Shown here piece after piece: positions 22,134 through 33,480 of a DNA stretch of 64,000 nucleotides. The translations under genes were made by a program, and so were the position numbers. Position 1 is the first letter of the stretch. Each line of letters starts with the position of its first letter. Origin of the DNA: Miscanthus floridulus (Eukaryota > Streptophyta > Magnoliopsida > Poales > Poaceae); the NCBI RefSeq assembly GCF_019320115.1, contig NC_089584.1, positions 102,968,320 through 103,032,319 on the forward strand. The letters run 5' to 3'. The notes under the pieces were generated by a model. The model did not search any database, was not told the DNA's origin, and saw only the letters and a list, made by a program, of their open reading frames with translations.

Positions 22134-22817
22134 GCTCAGGCTTAGTTTCAGTCATTTTGCTTTTTTGTTTCGGGTGTTAGCTTGTTAGCTACCCTCATCA
22201 GTGGGCTCAAGCATCTTTTTAGCTATTTTGCTTCGGCCGGGATGCTCAGGCGTATTTTCAGCCATTTTGCTTTTTATTTCGGGTGTTAGCTTGTCAGCTA
22301 CCCTCATCGGTGGGCTCAAGCGTCTTTTCAGCTATTTTGCTCTCGGCCGGGATGCTCAGGCGTATTTTTAGCCATTTTGCATTTTATTTCGGGTGTTAGC
22401 TTGTTAGCTACCCTCGTCGGCAAGCTCAAGCGTCTTTTTAGCTATTTTGCTCTCGGTCAGGATGCTCAGGCGTCTTTTCAGCCATTTTGTATTTTCGGGT
22501 GTTAGCTTGTTAGCTACCCGCATCGGTGGGCTCAAGCGTCTTTTTAGCTATTTTGCTCTCGGCCGGGATGCTCAGGCGTCTTTTCAGCCATTTTGCATTT
22601 TAGGGTGTTAGCTTGTTAGCTACCCTCATCGGCGGGCTCAAGCATCTTTTTAGCTATTTTGCTCTCGGCCGGGATGCTCAGGCATCTTTTTAGCCATTTT
22701 ACATTTTATTTCAGGTGTTAGCTTGTTAGCTACCCTCATCGGCAGGCTCAAGCGTCTTTTCAGCTATTTTGCTCTTAGCCAGGATGCTCAGGCGTCTTTT
22801 CAGCCATTTTGCATTTA
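22134..22817. repeat. Tandem repeat, about six copies of a 106-110-bp unit
   Basis: The anchor GCTCAGG recurs at 22134, 22244, 22354, 22464, 22570, 22676 and 22786 (spacing 110, 110, 110, 106, 106, 110). Each unit includes CGGGTGTTAGCTTGTTAGC. It also has two similar halves, GCTCAAGCGTCTTTTCAGCT and GCTCAGGCGTCTTTTCAGCC, so the unit itself arose from an older duplication. The array lies between the antisense gene and the end of pol, where Tat-lineage elements often carry tandem repeats. Confidence 0.92.
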
Positions 22818-22984
22818 AGAAACAACTCGGTGAGAGCCATGAGACATATGTTTGTCGAGAGATAATCATCTTTATTGATCATGAATATTGATGTGTTACA
22901 ATAATACATAGCGCTATCTTTGTTGATCGTGAACATTGATCTCTTGTGTCGTGTATACACATTTTCCCTTGAGTTGTTTTTTAT

Positions 22985-24210
22985 GCGTAGAATCTTCGTA
23001 GCTGACTGATGTGCCATGTATTGTTGACTTCTTTTCCGTCTTCAATTATGAGCTTGTATGTGCCTGGTCCGATGATTTTTGTGACTATAAAAGGACCTTC
23101 CCATAGACTGTGTAGTTTGTGGCGTCCATCGGTTTTTTGTACTCTTCTTAGTACTAGGTCTCCGACTTGTAAAGATCGAGACTGGGTATTCTTGTTGTAG
23201 TGGCGCCTTAGTCCTTAGAGGTATCTTGCTGATTGCAGGGTAGCATTTACTCTGACTTCTTCTATACTGTCGAGTTCTAATCTTTAGGTGTGTTCTCCTT
23301 CTCCTTCGTCATATTGCTCTATCCTTGGTGATGTCTAGATCAAGTCTGCGGGAAGTACGGCTTCTGATCCATACACCAGGAACAAAGGTGAGTATCCGGT
23401 GGCTCTGCTTATTTGAGTTTGTAGCCCCCATACAACCTTGGGTAATTCTTCAATCCATTTTGACCCATAGTCTACTAGTTCTTCATACAGTCTTGGTTTC
23501 AATTCGGCTAGTATGAGTCCATTAGCCCTTTCTACCTGTCTGTTGGCTTCTGGATGTGTGACTGATGCGTAATCTATGCTGAAGCCACAATCCTGTGCCC
23601 AACTTTTGAATTCTGTAGCTGTGAAGGGAGAACCCAAATCTATGATGATTCGATTGGGCATGCCGAAGCGGTGCATAATGTCTTGGATGAACTCGACTGC
23701 TTTGACTGCGCTGTATTTTGCGAGTGGTTTGTACTCGATCCACTTGGTGAACTTGTCAATTGCTATGAAGATGTACTCAAAACCACCCTTTGCTTTCTTG
23801 AGAGATCCTACTTGATCCAGCCCCCAGCAGGAGAATGGCCAAAGCAGGTGGTATGTAGATGAGGTTATGGGCTGGCACATGAGCCTATCTTGCGAATATC
23901 TGACAACTTTTGCATCTTCTGATGAGTTCTTCTGCGTCTTTCAAAGTGGTTGGCCAGTAGAAACTAGTGCGAAATGCTTTGCCGACTAGTGTTCTTGAAG
24001 CGGCATGATTTCCACAACAACCTGAGTGTATTTCATCTAGGATTTATTTGCCTTCTTCAAATGAGACGCATTTTAGGAGTACTCCTGATGATGCGGCTCT
24101 TCTGTATAGCTTGTCTCCTACTAGAACGTAATTCTTGCTTCTGTGAACGACTCGTGTGGCTTCCTGTTTTTTCGCTGGCAACTTATTCTCTTTGATGTAA
24201 TCAATAAAAA
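22985..24210 (-). pseudogene. Tat element Pol: integrase (zinc-binding, catalytic core, C-terminal module)
   Basis: The integrase inserts the cDNA into the host genome. On the minus strand the HHCC zinc-binding domain (HSGCCGNH ... RRCKSCQ) lies at about 23900-24055. The catalytic core (23335-23880) carries GLDQVG with the first Asp, IIIDLGSPFTA with the second Asp (family consensus TDNG) and NRQVERANG with the Glu, so the DDE triad is present. The C-terminal part (about 22985-23330) has WEGPFIVTKIIGPGTYKL, the GPY/F-type module. Several stops, including one right after PADLI at 23335, and a frame change near 23880 inactivate it. Confidence 0.87.
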
Positions 24211-24211
24211 C

Positions 24212-24994
24212 CTAGGTCCATGAAGTGGTGATTACCAAGATCTGGGTGCCTTTTGCTGAGATTTGAGGGGTTATTTCTCTAGGTTGTTTGATAGAGGGGG
24301 CTGATAACTCCTCTATGAAAACACCAGGTGGGACCTCTGCCCTGTCTGATCCAAGCTTGGCAAGGACATCTGCTACAATGTTGGAATCCCGTAGGACATG
24401 TAGAATTTCTAATCCTTGGAAATGTTTTTTAAGTTTTTGGATTTCAGCACAGTAAGCACCCATGTTTTCTTTGGTGCAATCTCAATCTTTGTTGACTTGG
24501 TTGATGACTACTGCTGAGTCACCGTATACGAGTAATCGCTTGATTCCAAGGGTAATAGCCACTCTTAGCCCATGTATGAGAGCTTCATATTCTACTTCAT
24601 TGTTGGTAGCTTGCCATAATATCTGAAGGACATACTTTAGTTGTTTTCCGTCTGGAGAGATTAGGAGGACACCTGCACCGGCTCTGCCTAGCTTGAGTGA
24701 TCCATCAAAGTACATCTTCCAATGATCAAGGATGGTGCTTGACACGGGTTGTTGAATTTCTGTCCATTCGGCAACAAAATCAGCGAGGGCTTGAGATTTA
24801 ATTGCTTTCCCCAGGGTGAAATCGATGTTGAGAGCATCGAGTTCAACCGCCCACTTGGATATGCATCCTATTGTGTCCTTGTTGTGTAAGATGTCTCCTA
24901 GTGGGAAATCTGTCACCACGGTAATCTTGTGGTTTTCAAAATAGTGGCGAAGCTTGCGTGAAGTGATCAGTAGGGCGTAGAGTAGTTTTTGCAC
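24212..24994 (-). pseudogene. Tat element Pol: second (archaeal-type) RNase H domain and linker
   Basis: After the Pol-proper RNase H region the frame carries a second RNase H fold, diagnostic of the Tat/Ogre lineage. Its acidic residues appear in KMYFDGSLK, NNEVEYEALIHG, LLVYGDSAVV and SNIVADVLAKLGS (the last at about 24350-24370). The N-terminal part (about 24790-24994) retains KLLYALLITSRKLRHYF and SQALADFVAEW from the first RNase H and tether. Fragments at 24994 and 24463 share one frame, split by a TGA near 24480. Confidence 0.85.
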
Positions 24995-25003
24995 ATGCGG
25001 GTA

Positions 25004-26095
25004 CTAGATTTTTGATTCTGGCAGTACTTCGCTAATGTAGTATACTGGGTATTGTACTTTATACACATGCCCTTCTTCTTCCCTTTCCACTACTATCACC
25101 GTGCTGACTACAATAGAAGTTGCTGCAATGTATAGCATCATGTCTTCATCTTTCTTTGGAGGTGTGAGGACTGGTGAGGAGGTGAGGTATGCCTTAAGTT
25201 TCTTGAAAGCTTCATTGGCTTCTTCCGTCCACTCGAACTTGTCTGTCTTCTTTAGTAGTTTAAAGAAAGGCAACCCTTTTTCACTGAGTCTTGATATAAA
25301 ACGGTTGAGTGCCACCATGTAGCCTGTTAGTTTTTGTACATCTTTGACGCTTCGAGGAGGGCCCATCTCTGTTATTGCTCGAATTTGCTTGGCGCTTGCT
25401 TCTATTCCACGATGACTGACCAAGAATCCGAGTAGTTGTCCTGAAGGAACTCTGAATATACACTTGTTTGGGTTCAATTTCCACCTCCACCTTTTCAGAT
25501 TCTCAAAGGTTTGTTTTAAGTCTTCAATCAGTGTATCTGGGTTCTTTGTTTTTACAACCACGTCATCCACATATGCTTCTACGTTTTCACTGATCTGATC
25601 ACCAAGGCATGTTTAGATGGCTCTTTGGTAAGTGGCTCCAGCATTCTTAAGTCCAAACGACATGGTCCTATAGCAGTAGGCGCCAAACAGAGTGATGAAA
25701 GATGTCTTGCTTTGGTCCTGTTCTTTTAATGTGATCTAGTGATATCCGGAATAGCAATCAAGAAAGGATAATAGGGCAGATCCTGCTGTTGAATCAACTA
25801 TCTAATCAATACATGGTAGCCCAAACGGATCCTTTAGGCAGTGTTTGTTGAGATCTGTGTAGTCAACACACATGCGCCACTCGTCCGTGTTCTTTTTCTG
25901 TACCAGAACTAGATTTGCTAGCCAATCTGAATGGAGAATTTCCCTGATGAATCCAGCTACCATTAGTTTTGTAATTTCCTTTTTAATTGCTGCCTTCTTG
26001 TTAGGAGAGCATCGTCGTAGTCGTTGCTTCACAGGCTTGGAGCCTTTATTGACATCAATTTCATGCTCAGCCAACTCTCTTGGGACCCCTGGCAT
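25004..26095 (-). pseudogene. Tat element Pol: reverse transcriptase and first RNase H
   Basis: This is a Ty3-type reverse transcriptase. The N-terminal portion (25802-26095) has KPVKQRLRRCSPNKKAAIKK and EWRMCVDYTDLNKHCLKDPF. The AYVDDVVVKT catalytic box is intact at about 25555-25575. RWKLNPNKCIFRVPSGQLLGF and PFFKLLKKTDKFEWTEEANE lead into RNase H (25004-25200). Fragments at 26095, 25570 and 24994 are in one frame, separated only by stops, which indicates point-mutational decay. Confidence 0.88.
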
Positions 26096-26371
26096 GTTGG
26101 CCGGCTTTCAAGCGAAGATATCCTTGTTGTCCTGAAGAAAGTTGGTGAGCACGAGTTTCTATTTTGCTGATAGGTGGGCATTGATGGTTGCCGTTTTTGA
26201 GGGATCACCGGTGCCTAGGTCGATTTGCCTAACGTCGGCTTCTTTTGGTGGTGCTAGGATGCTTGGTCTTTTAGCCGGTATCTCTAGTTCTTCTTGGCTT
26301 ATTTCTGCGGCGATAGTGGCTATTTCTTTTCTTCCATCGTTTGCCTATGCCTTTGCTGCAATTTGGATTGC

Positions 26372-26967
26372 CTATATGTCATAGTCAAATGCGCGCTTTA
26401 AATCACTCCGAAGAGAAAGAACACCGTTAGGCCCTAGTATCTTGAGCAATAGGTACGGATAATGCGGTATTGCCACGAATTTTGCTAGTGCTGGGCGCCC
26501 GAGGATTGCGTGATATGATGAATTGAAATTTGTGACTTCAAACTTGATGAACTCTATGCGGTAGTTCGAGGGAGTCCCAAAAGTAATTGGTAGAGTGATT
26601 TGTCCAAGTGGCATTGCTGCCTTGTCGGGTACTACGCCATAAAAAGGTGTGCTTGTTGGTGTGAACATCCTGGCGAGTTGTAGTCCCATCTTCCTTAGAG
26701 TTTCTAAAAAACGATGTTGAGTCTAGCTCCTCCATTGATTAGTACTTTCATAACAGTCATACCAGCAATGGTTGGATCTAGAACCAATGGGTAATGGCCT
26801 GTGTTTCCTATGCTAATCCATTGGTCTTCTCTTGAAAATTGGATTGGATACTCTGACCAGTTAAGATATCTTGGTGTAGCAGGTTCTGCTGCCATGATGG
26901 TTCGTAATGCTAGTTTTTCTTGATGTTTGCTTCTGGAATCTGGAACCCCGACAAAGATTACTGCCAC
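26372..26967 (-). pseudogene. Tat element aspartic protease (catalytic Asp replaced by Asn)
   Basis: The retropepsin-like protease has the active-site segment VLINGGARLNIVF at about 26705-26745. Family members have DGG/DSG, so the catalytic Asp is Asn here, a G-to-A change on the coding strand. The second half (26372-26689) includes MGLQLARMFTPTSTPFYGVV, FEVTNFNSSYHAILGRPALA and the flap and C-terminal region. A frame change lies between the two parts near 26700. The protease would normally process Gag-Pol; this copy is inactive on two counts. Confidence 0.8.
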
Positions 26968-28802
26968 CGTCCCTCTAGATTTTTGGAATCCCTTGTCTTC
27001 ATGGTTGTCTCCTTCTTTTTTCTGATTGTCTTCTTTATTATTTCCCTTGCTATCTTTTTAGTGTATCTTTCGTTGAAGGTGTAGCAATTTTCGATGGTAT
27101 GCTTTCCGTTGGGGTGTAAGGGGCAATGTATGTTCTCAATGTCGTCATATCTTCTAGGCTTAGTAAATTTTTTTGATTTGTCAGCCATTGCTACTGTGTT
27201 GTCTGGACCATTTCTCTCCTGATGTCTGCTATTTTGAGGAATTTGCCTGTCCGGGTTGTCTCTGTTGTTTCTATCCAGGAATCTTTCTCGTGTCTTCTCC
27301 TCTACAGTAATCATCTTTTCCACTGTTCTTCTGAATTCTTCATTATTTCTTGGGTTTTCTTTGCAGAAGTCTTGAAATTGCCACCTAGCCATGATTCCGT
27401 GAGAGAAGGCTTCGATTACTTCTCATTGTGTGATGTCATGTACTTGAGCTCGTAGTTTGCCAAATCGTCGATAGTAATTTATGAGACTTTCACCTCCTTT
27501 CTGCTTGAGTCCTTTTAACTCTGTGTGGGTGATTGGATGTGTAATAATACTCGTGAAATTTTCACAAAAAGCTCTTTGCATGTCTTCCTAGTTTCTGATT
27601 GATCCTAGATTCAATTTGTCAAACCATTAGAGTGGCATGGTTTCTAGGGCCATGGGAAAGAACAAGGTTTTGATGTCATCGTCTCCTCTGGCCAATTCAA
27701 TCAATTGTGAGTAAATCATGAGCCATTGCTTTGGTTCAGTCTTGCCATCATACTTGGAGTGGTTGGATGGCTTGAACTTGTGAGGTAGTCATATTAAAGC
27801 AAGCCTGTTTGCAAAATAGGGGAATCTATCGTGTGTTCTGGCTTCTGTATATTCTGATTCTGCGGCCCCTTCTTGCCAACTGTCATCTTGGTGAGAGTAG
27901 TTCTGTGCGGCCATCCGAGTAGGTGCTCTGCTTCTGGCCTTTCTTGGTTGCTTGACTCTGTTGTTTTGACTGAGATTTCTTCGGCTCTCTCTGTTGTGAC
28001 TTCCACTTGGTCCAAGTCTTTCAAAAGCAGACTTCCTTTGATTTTGATCTTCCTATTCATGAGATATTGCCCTTCCGTCGTTTGTCCTAAAGACTGTTGA
28101 TCGGAGAAAATCTCAGAGCTGCTCTTGTTTTTCAGTGGGATATGAGGTCGCCCTGAGTTCTTCTAGTGCTTCTCAGATCTTATCGTAGGGTGTATTCGCT
28201 GCTTGTCCTTCTTCGACCTCTCGTTCTGATTTCCTTCTATTGTACTCAGCTAGGTCTGATTCATATTTGATCCAAGTGTCCTTTCGCTATTTAGCACGGT
28301 GTTGACGTCCTTGTTTCAATTTGTTCTTTCTTTCTCTCGCTTGCCTCTGACTCTCAGTCTCACCATCATACCCCTGGATAAATGGTGATATGTTGGATTC
28401 AGACTCATCTGAAGACCTTATGTCGGGTGCTTCTAGGGGGATCAATGGTGATCGAGGGCGGTGAATCATGAATACTTCTCTAGCGTGAGTTGTTCTATCA
28501 TCGTCATTGATTTCCGTACTTCCAAAGCTGTTGATAACTTCAGTAGAGGTTCCAAAGTCATAGATCGAATCTCCTTCTTGGTAGGGTAGAATTGCTGTTG
28601 TTGCATCATCGACTAGTTGGGTGTCGTCATTCTCAGGAACGGTACCTGGCCAATGAATGATGCAATCTTGAGATGTTATGGTTAAAACGAGACCTTCTTG
28701 GGCTCCCATCAGCGGCATTCTAAGCATGGGATAAGTGGATCCTTCGGGCCATGTCTGATAAGATGTTGCCATGTTGTGAAATCTGAACGGAAGAGGACCC
28801 AA
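26968..28802 (-). pseudogene. Tat element Gag
   Basis: Gag forms the retrotransposon particle. The N-terminal ORF (28287-28802) is acidic and ends in a basic run (QRQARERKNKLKQGR). Downstream (about 27400-27790) the retrotrans_gag core is visible with WFDKLNLGSI and a following KQKGGESLINYYRRFG. The C-terminal ORF (26958-27392) carries CPLHPNGKHTIENC, an atypical zinc-knuckle-like motif of Tat elements, followed by a basic KK-rich tail. Stops and frame changes at several sites (for example near 27395 and 27790) break it into pieces. Confidence 0.8.
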
Positions 28803-29199
28803 CTTCTTTGAAGTATTCTAGGTGTACTCTGAGTAGTATTTTTGATAGGTTGACGTCATGTTCCAGAGCTTTGTCAGAAAAGAACTCGGTTTTCCGAAAG
28901 AACTCGGATAAGACTTCGTTTCGGAAGCGGAACTTGAGTTTGAATCGGATGCGTGAAGTTGTGGAATCTGAGTCGGGTTGGACATTATGAGCTATGTGAA
29001 TCTTCCTGTTAGCTGATCTGTCGTTGTCACTAAAATGAAAAAGTCCTGATGATGATCTGAATCTTTGAGGAGATGGCCTTGGAGATTACCATCGTCGCCC
29101 GCCTCGTAGATCCATGAACCGAAGATCAAGGTTGATCCCTTTGAGAAGATCATGGTGTCGAGGTCTATCGAGCTCTCGGATGCAAAGTCACCGAAAGCC

Positions 29200-29217
29200 C
29201 CTACCTGGCGCACCAGC
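29200..29217 (-). promoter_or_regulatory. Primer-binding-site candidate of the Tat element
   Basis: On the minus strand, directly after the 5' LTR end, the sequence reads GCTGGTGCGCCAGGTAGG. Its position is that of a PBS. Which tRNA it matches could not be decided without a tRNA database. Confidence 0.5.
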
Positions 29218-29620
29218 TGTCAATGTTTGACCACCGATAGCCTGCCATGGGGGTCCCCAGGGCAGTATGTTTGGGCTTCAGCGTATGCAGAACTCAACGG
29301 TTAACGCAAGAGATAGTCGATTTATCCTGGTTCAGACCCTCAATCTTTGATCGAGTAATAGCCCTACGTCTAGTCGGCATTAGCCTTTGTGTTGGATTGA
29401 TTGTAAAGTGTTGTGTTGTACAATTGTTGTCTCGAACTCCCAATCCAAGGAGCCCTACCCTCCTTTATATAGTCAGGAGGCTAGAGTCCAGTCGGTTTAC
29501 AATGAGAGTTCCTAGTAGGATTACAGAGTAATTCTACTACTAAGATTACAAGAGAAGAATCCTAATTAGACTAGGTCTTCTCTCTTCCTTGCGGGGTATC
29601 CCATGGGTCCCGCACCGACA
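29218..29620 (-). repeat. 5' LTR of the Tat/Grande-like element
   Basis: This 403-bp LTR starts TGTCAATG and ends CACCGACA, pairs with 16079-16482 and is followed by the second CAACT target duplication (29621-29625). It differs from its partner at 23 positions by eye, 22 of them transitions, plus one indel. Confidence 0.93.
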
Positions 29621-29625
29621 CAACT

Positions 29626-30116
29626 TTAGATTTGTCATGAAGAAAGAACACCCATGTGTATCTTAAGTAGTCATCAATAATCACAAGACAATAAAGATTT
29701 CCTCCCAAACTCTTGCATATTGTTGGTCTAAATAACTCCATATGAAGGAGCTCTAGCACTCTTGTGGTTGACATGAAAGCTTTTATAGGATGAGTATTTA
29801 CAACTTGTTTGCTGGCTTGACATGCACTACAAAGCTTGTCCTTCTCAAACTTCACATCCTTCAACCCTCTCACAAAATCATTCTTCATTAGCTTCTTGAG
29901 TGAGCTCATCCCAACATGAGCAAGTCTTATATGCCATAGCCACCCAAGTGTTGTTTTGGTGAATAGACATGTCTTCAAGTTAGCATCTTCAGAGGTGAAG
30001 TCCACTAAATATAGGTTGTTGTATCTAAATCCCTTGGATACTACTTGATCATCATCTTTCTTGGATACAACCACTTCCTTCTCGGTAAATAGGCATTGAA
30101 AGCCAAGATCACACAA
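29626..30116 (-). pseudogene. Sirevirus Pol: GAG-pre-integrase zinc domain and start of integrase core
   Basis: This is the piece of Copia Pol on the other side of the Tat insertion. The pre-integrase HHCC domain is visible (WHIRLAHVGMSSLKKL ... CSACQASKQ, about 29800-29945). The integrase core follows, where LLHMELFRPT carries Glu at the position of the first catalytic Asp (usually MDLFGP). VIIDDYLRYTWVFFLHDKSKV then runs into the CAACT duplication at 29621-29625. The ORF continuing to 29571 is a read-through into the Tat LTR. Confidence 0.85.
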
Positions 30117-30372
30117 TTATCCAACGGATAGCAAGTTGAAGCTCAATGAAGCAACCTATAGCACATTTGCGATTGAATGATCATTTGATTTTGCCACTTT
30201 GTCCAATCATTTAACTTCTTTGAATTATCTCTAAATGTGATTCTTTCTTGTCCATCGACTTCTTCATCTAGTGAGGTGAACATACGAGGATCACCGGTCA
30301 TATGTTGTGCGCAATCACTATTAATTACCTAATGACTTCCACCGGTCTTGTAGTTCACCTACACATAAGAGA
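30117..30372 (-). pseudogene. Sirevirus protease remnant (DSG changed to NSD)
   Basis: Between Gag and the pre-integrase domain one frame reads VINSDCAQHMTGDPRMFTSL at about 30270-30325. The family active site is (V/L)DSGC(T/S)QHMTGD, so both the catalytic Asp (to Asn) and the Gly (to Asp) are altered by G-to-A changes. A TAG replaces the Trp that normally precedes it. The remaining ORF is too short and broken to appear as one unit. Confidence 0.7.
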
Positions 30373-32516
30373 TCAAGCTTTAGGGACCCCAACTTGTTGA
30401 GGGCCCTTGACTTTCTCAGCAAGTGACTTTGCTATCCAAATTTTCTTAGGCCTATTCTTGTTGGGAAGTTCTAAGAACATAACTTTCATCTTTCCACTAG
30501 AGTCCTTTCTAAGCATGTAATGAGCATTAAAAGCAAAGGGTCTAGCATGCTTAGGCAAGAGTTGTGGTGGTGGAGTTTGACACTCATGGGTAAAGTGGCC
30601 TTCTTGTCCACACTCAAAACACCTTTTTGGCTTTGGCTTTGACTTGTGTTGTTGTTGTTGAGCTTGAGCTTTCTTCTCTTGGTTTACCAAATACTCAATG
30701 CCACTTCTATCCATCTTCATGATGGTGTTTATTAGTAGCTCACTTTGAAGATGCTTGTCTCTTGTGAACTTGCTCAATCCAATCTTGAGATGCTCTTTCT
30801 CCAACTTGAGCTTCTTGTTATCTTCCTTGAGTACATCATTATTTTTCTCTTCCTTGAGTTTCTTGTTCTCTTCTTTGAGCTTCTCATTCTCAAGAATCAA
30901 ATCACCATCATGATCAAGAGTTTCTAGCACTATAGTGTTGGTGGTTTTGAGCTCTTCAAGATCTTTCTTGAGCTTTTCATTATCATGCTTGAGCTTGACA
31001 TACTCATCATAGTTGTTGGTTTCAACCACTTGCTTGCCTTTGCCACTAGATCCTTGCTCAATGCTCTCAACAATTAAATCATCACATGATGTAGCTATAT
31101 CAATCTTAACAACGTCGTTAGTAGCATCATGTGGCTCATTGGATAAAAATTCTTGAGCAATAACATGATTATCATGATTTATCTTGAGAGTTGTATATTC
31201 TTCTTTTAGCATATTGTGGCTAATGATGAGCTCATTATGTATCCTCTCAAGTTTATCATGTTTTTCTTTAAGCTCTTTCTTAGAAGATTTGAGTTCCTTG
31301 AGTTTGAATGACATAGCTTTATTTGCTTCTCTAAGCTCAACAGTAGCATTTTTGGCTATATCATATTTGGCTAAAAGAGAATCATTTTTAGCTTCTAGCT
31401 TGTCATTCTTAGCTCTAGTCTTTCTAATAATCTTAGCATATTGATTTAGCAATTTAACAAGATCATCATATGAAGGTGATTCATATTCATCATCATCACT
31501 ATCACTATCACTATCATCATTTTTAGCATGATCATCACCACTACTATCATCATCATTTGGTACCTTCTGTTCACCCTTGCCCATAAGGTATAGGTTGTAG
31601 AGGATGATGGCGGTGGTGTCGGTGAAGATGATGAAGAGTCAATCACAATTGTGGCCACCTTCTCATTATCACTATCATCATCGGATGAGCAACTAGATGA
31701 ATTAATGTCCATGAGCCAATCACCGATGATGTATGCCTTTCTATTTTTCTTCTTCTTGTCATCTTTCTTCTTGTATGGCTTGTTCTTCTTCTTTTCATCT
31801 TCATCTTCATCACTTGAGTTCTCATATTCAATTCTTACTTTGCCCTTCTCTTGGCTAGCCTTGAATGCTAAGTCTTTGTCTTTCTTCTTGGTAGAGGATG
31901 AGTCATCTTGTGGTGTGATGTGCATGTACATTTCATGAGCATTGATCTTTTCCAAGATTGGAGTTGGTGTAGTGGTGGAAAGATCACCTTGATGAAGCAC
32001 GCTCACAATATACCCATATTTATCAATAGGGAGGACACTCAAGATCTTTCTTACATCATCAGATGGTTGCATTTGAGTGAGTCCAAGCCCATTAACTTCC
32101 TCTACAAGAACATTCAAGCGTGAGTACATTTCATTAGCACTCTCTTTAGGAAGCATGTCAAAAGAATTAAGCTTTTTCATTATGAGATGATAGCGTTCCT
32201 CATGCTCGCTCTTAGTTCCCTCATGGAGCGTACAAATATCCAACCATAGTGCATGGGCGTCCTTGTGGTTCCTCACCCGGTTAAACACATCTTTACAAAG
32301 GCCTCTAAAGTTGGTATTTTGAGCCTTTGCATTCCATTTCTCATGGTTCACTTCATCGCCTTGAAGGTGTATGGGATCTCGATGTTTTAGGAATCCTTGT
32401 GAGGCGGCTCTAAGTATTCCAACATCTAGAGCTTCTAAATAAGCCTCCATGTAGATTTTTCAAAAAAGAAAATCCTCCTCCTCAAAGATAGGAGGAGGTC
32501 TATCCACGTGAGACAC
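30373..32516 (-). pseudogene. Sirevirus Gag with CCHC zinc knuckle
   Basis: This large Sirevirus-type Gag is split in two overlapping frames by a frameshift near 31585. The N-terminal part (31446-32450, MEAYLEALDVGILRAASQG...) holds the UBN2/retrotran_gag_2 region with ALWLDICTLHEGTKS and NEMYSRLNVLVEEVNGLG. A Lys/Asp-rich linker and a Ser/Asp run follow. The C-terminal part (30373-31584) is a long coiled coil (repeated KLKEENKKLKEE-type heptads) followed by the zinc knuckle CFECGQEGHFTHEC (about 30590-30630). The natural start probably lies further upstream, near 32516, where HVDRPPPIFEEEDFLF precedes a TGA in place of Trp. No downstream in-frame product would form. Confidence 0.85.
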
Positions 32517-32556
32517 CTTTCTCTAGGCGGTTAAGCCTAAATACGTGGGCACAAGG

Positions 32557-32568
32557 CTCTGATACCAA
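32557..32568 (-). promoter_or_regulatory. Initiator Met-tRNA primer-binding site of the Sirevirus
   Basis: On the minus strand TGGTATCAGAGC follows the 5' LTR by one base or so (LTR edge at 32570). This is the standard plant retroelement PBS complementary to the 3' end of initiator Met-tRNA, and it fixes orientation. Confidence 0.92.
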
Positions 32569-32569
32569 T

Positions 32570-33480
32570 TGAAAGGATCAAGATGCCCAAGAGGGAGGGT
32601 AAATTGGGCTAATTCTAAAATTCTTTGCAATAATTAAACCCTATGGTTAGCCCACTTCACCCCTTGTACCTAGAAAGTGTTTCTAATGTTCTACCGCACA
32701 AAAAATTTTGCACCCTAGGTTCCAATCCTACTCTAGCATGGTAATCCCATGAATGTAAAGACAAGAATTGAATTACTCAAAGTAAATTCTCAAAGTAAGG
32801 AGAGAAGGAGGAACACAGTGATGTTTTGCTGAGGTATCGGAGAGTCACCACTCCCCACTAGTCCTCATTGGAGCACCCATGCAAGGGTGTAGCTCCCTCT
32901 TGATCCACATAAGCATCAAGTGCTCTCTACGGGTTGATTCTTTGACACTCCATCACGGTGAATCACCCACAACCGCTCACAACTTGAGTTGGGTCATCCA
33001 CAAGCTCCACCGGATGATCACCAAGCTCCCAATCACCACCAAGCCATCTAGGTGATGGCGATCACCAAAAGTAACAAGCACGAACTCTGACTTGACCATG
33101 ACAAGCCTAATGAGAAGGGTGGATGCACACTTTGCTACTCTTGCTTTCACTAATGATGTCTCTCTCTTGGATTCTCAAATCTCAATCACTTCACTAGGAC
33201 CTTGCTCTTCTTGGCACTCTCAAGCATGTTTCTTAGCTGTTGGAATGAGTAAAAGTAATCTCTCAAGTGAATAGAGGAAGTATTTATAAACCCTCATTCA
33301 AAACGAACTGTTATGTGCCACTACGGGGTGATCGGACGCTTCGATCAAGTTGACCGGACGCTCTAGTCAGTTCTCCCCGCCATCGAGCAATTAAGTAGTG
33401 ATCGAACGTTGACCAGCGTCCGATCATGAAAACTGCCCTCTGGAACCCAGCGTCTGGTCACTTTACTGCTTAACGTACGG
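32570..33480 (-). repeat. 5' LTR of the Sirevirus, part adjoining the PBS
   Basis: This matches 3738-4645 of the other LTR. It contains TATTTATAAA (33281-33290; TTTATAAATA on the minus strand), a credible TATA box, and GACCGGACGC motifs near 33350. It is broken at 33480 by the Gag-only element; the rest of the LTR is at 36751-37412. Confidence 0.9.

Larger units (their letters stand above)
16079..29620 (-). mobile_element. Tat/Grande-like Ty3 retrotransposon with an antisense gene, nested in the Sirevirus integrase
   Basis: This 13,542-bp element is flanked by CAACT duplications (16074-16078 and 29621-29625). Its LTRs of 404 and 403 bp begin TGTC(G/A)ATG and end CCGACA. On the minus strand it has gag, protease, RT, RNase H, a second RNase H-type domain and integrase, as in Tat-lineage elements. 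Between integrase and the 3' LTR lies a 6.5-kb region with a tandem repeat and a large gene on the opposite strand. Total size, dual RNase H and the antisense ORF fit Grande/Retand-type elements. By eye the LTRs differ at 23 sites, 22 of them transitions (about 5.7%). Confidence 0.93.

Noticed and set aside
22134..22817. Possible CRISPR-like array
   Set aside because: Units are full-length similar with no unique spacers and lie inside a eukaryotic retrotransposon; it is an ordinary tandem repeat.
31643..31938. Met/Arg-rich and Phe/Ser-rich ORFs over Sirevirus gag
   Set aside because: Other-frame readings of the Asp/Lys/Ser-rich Gag linker.
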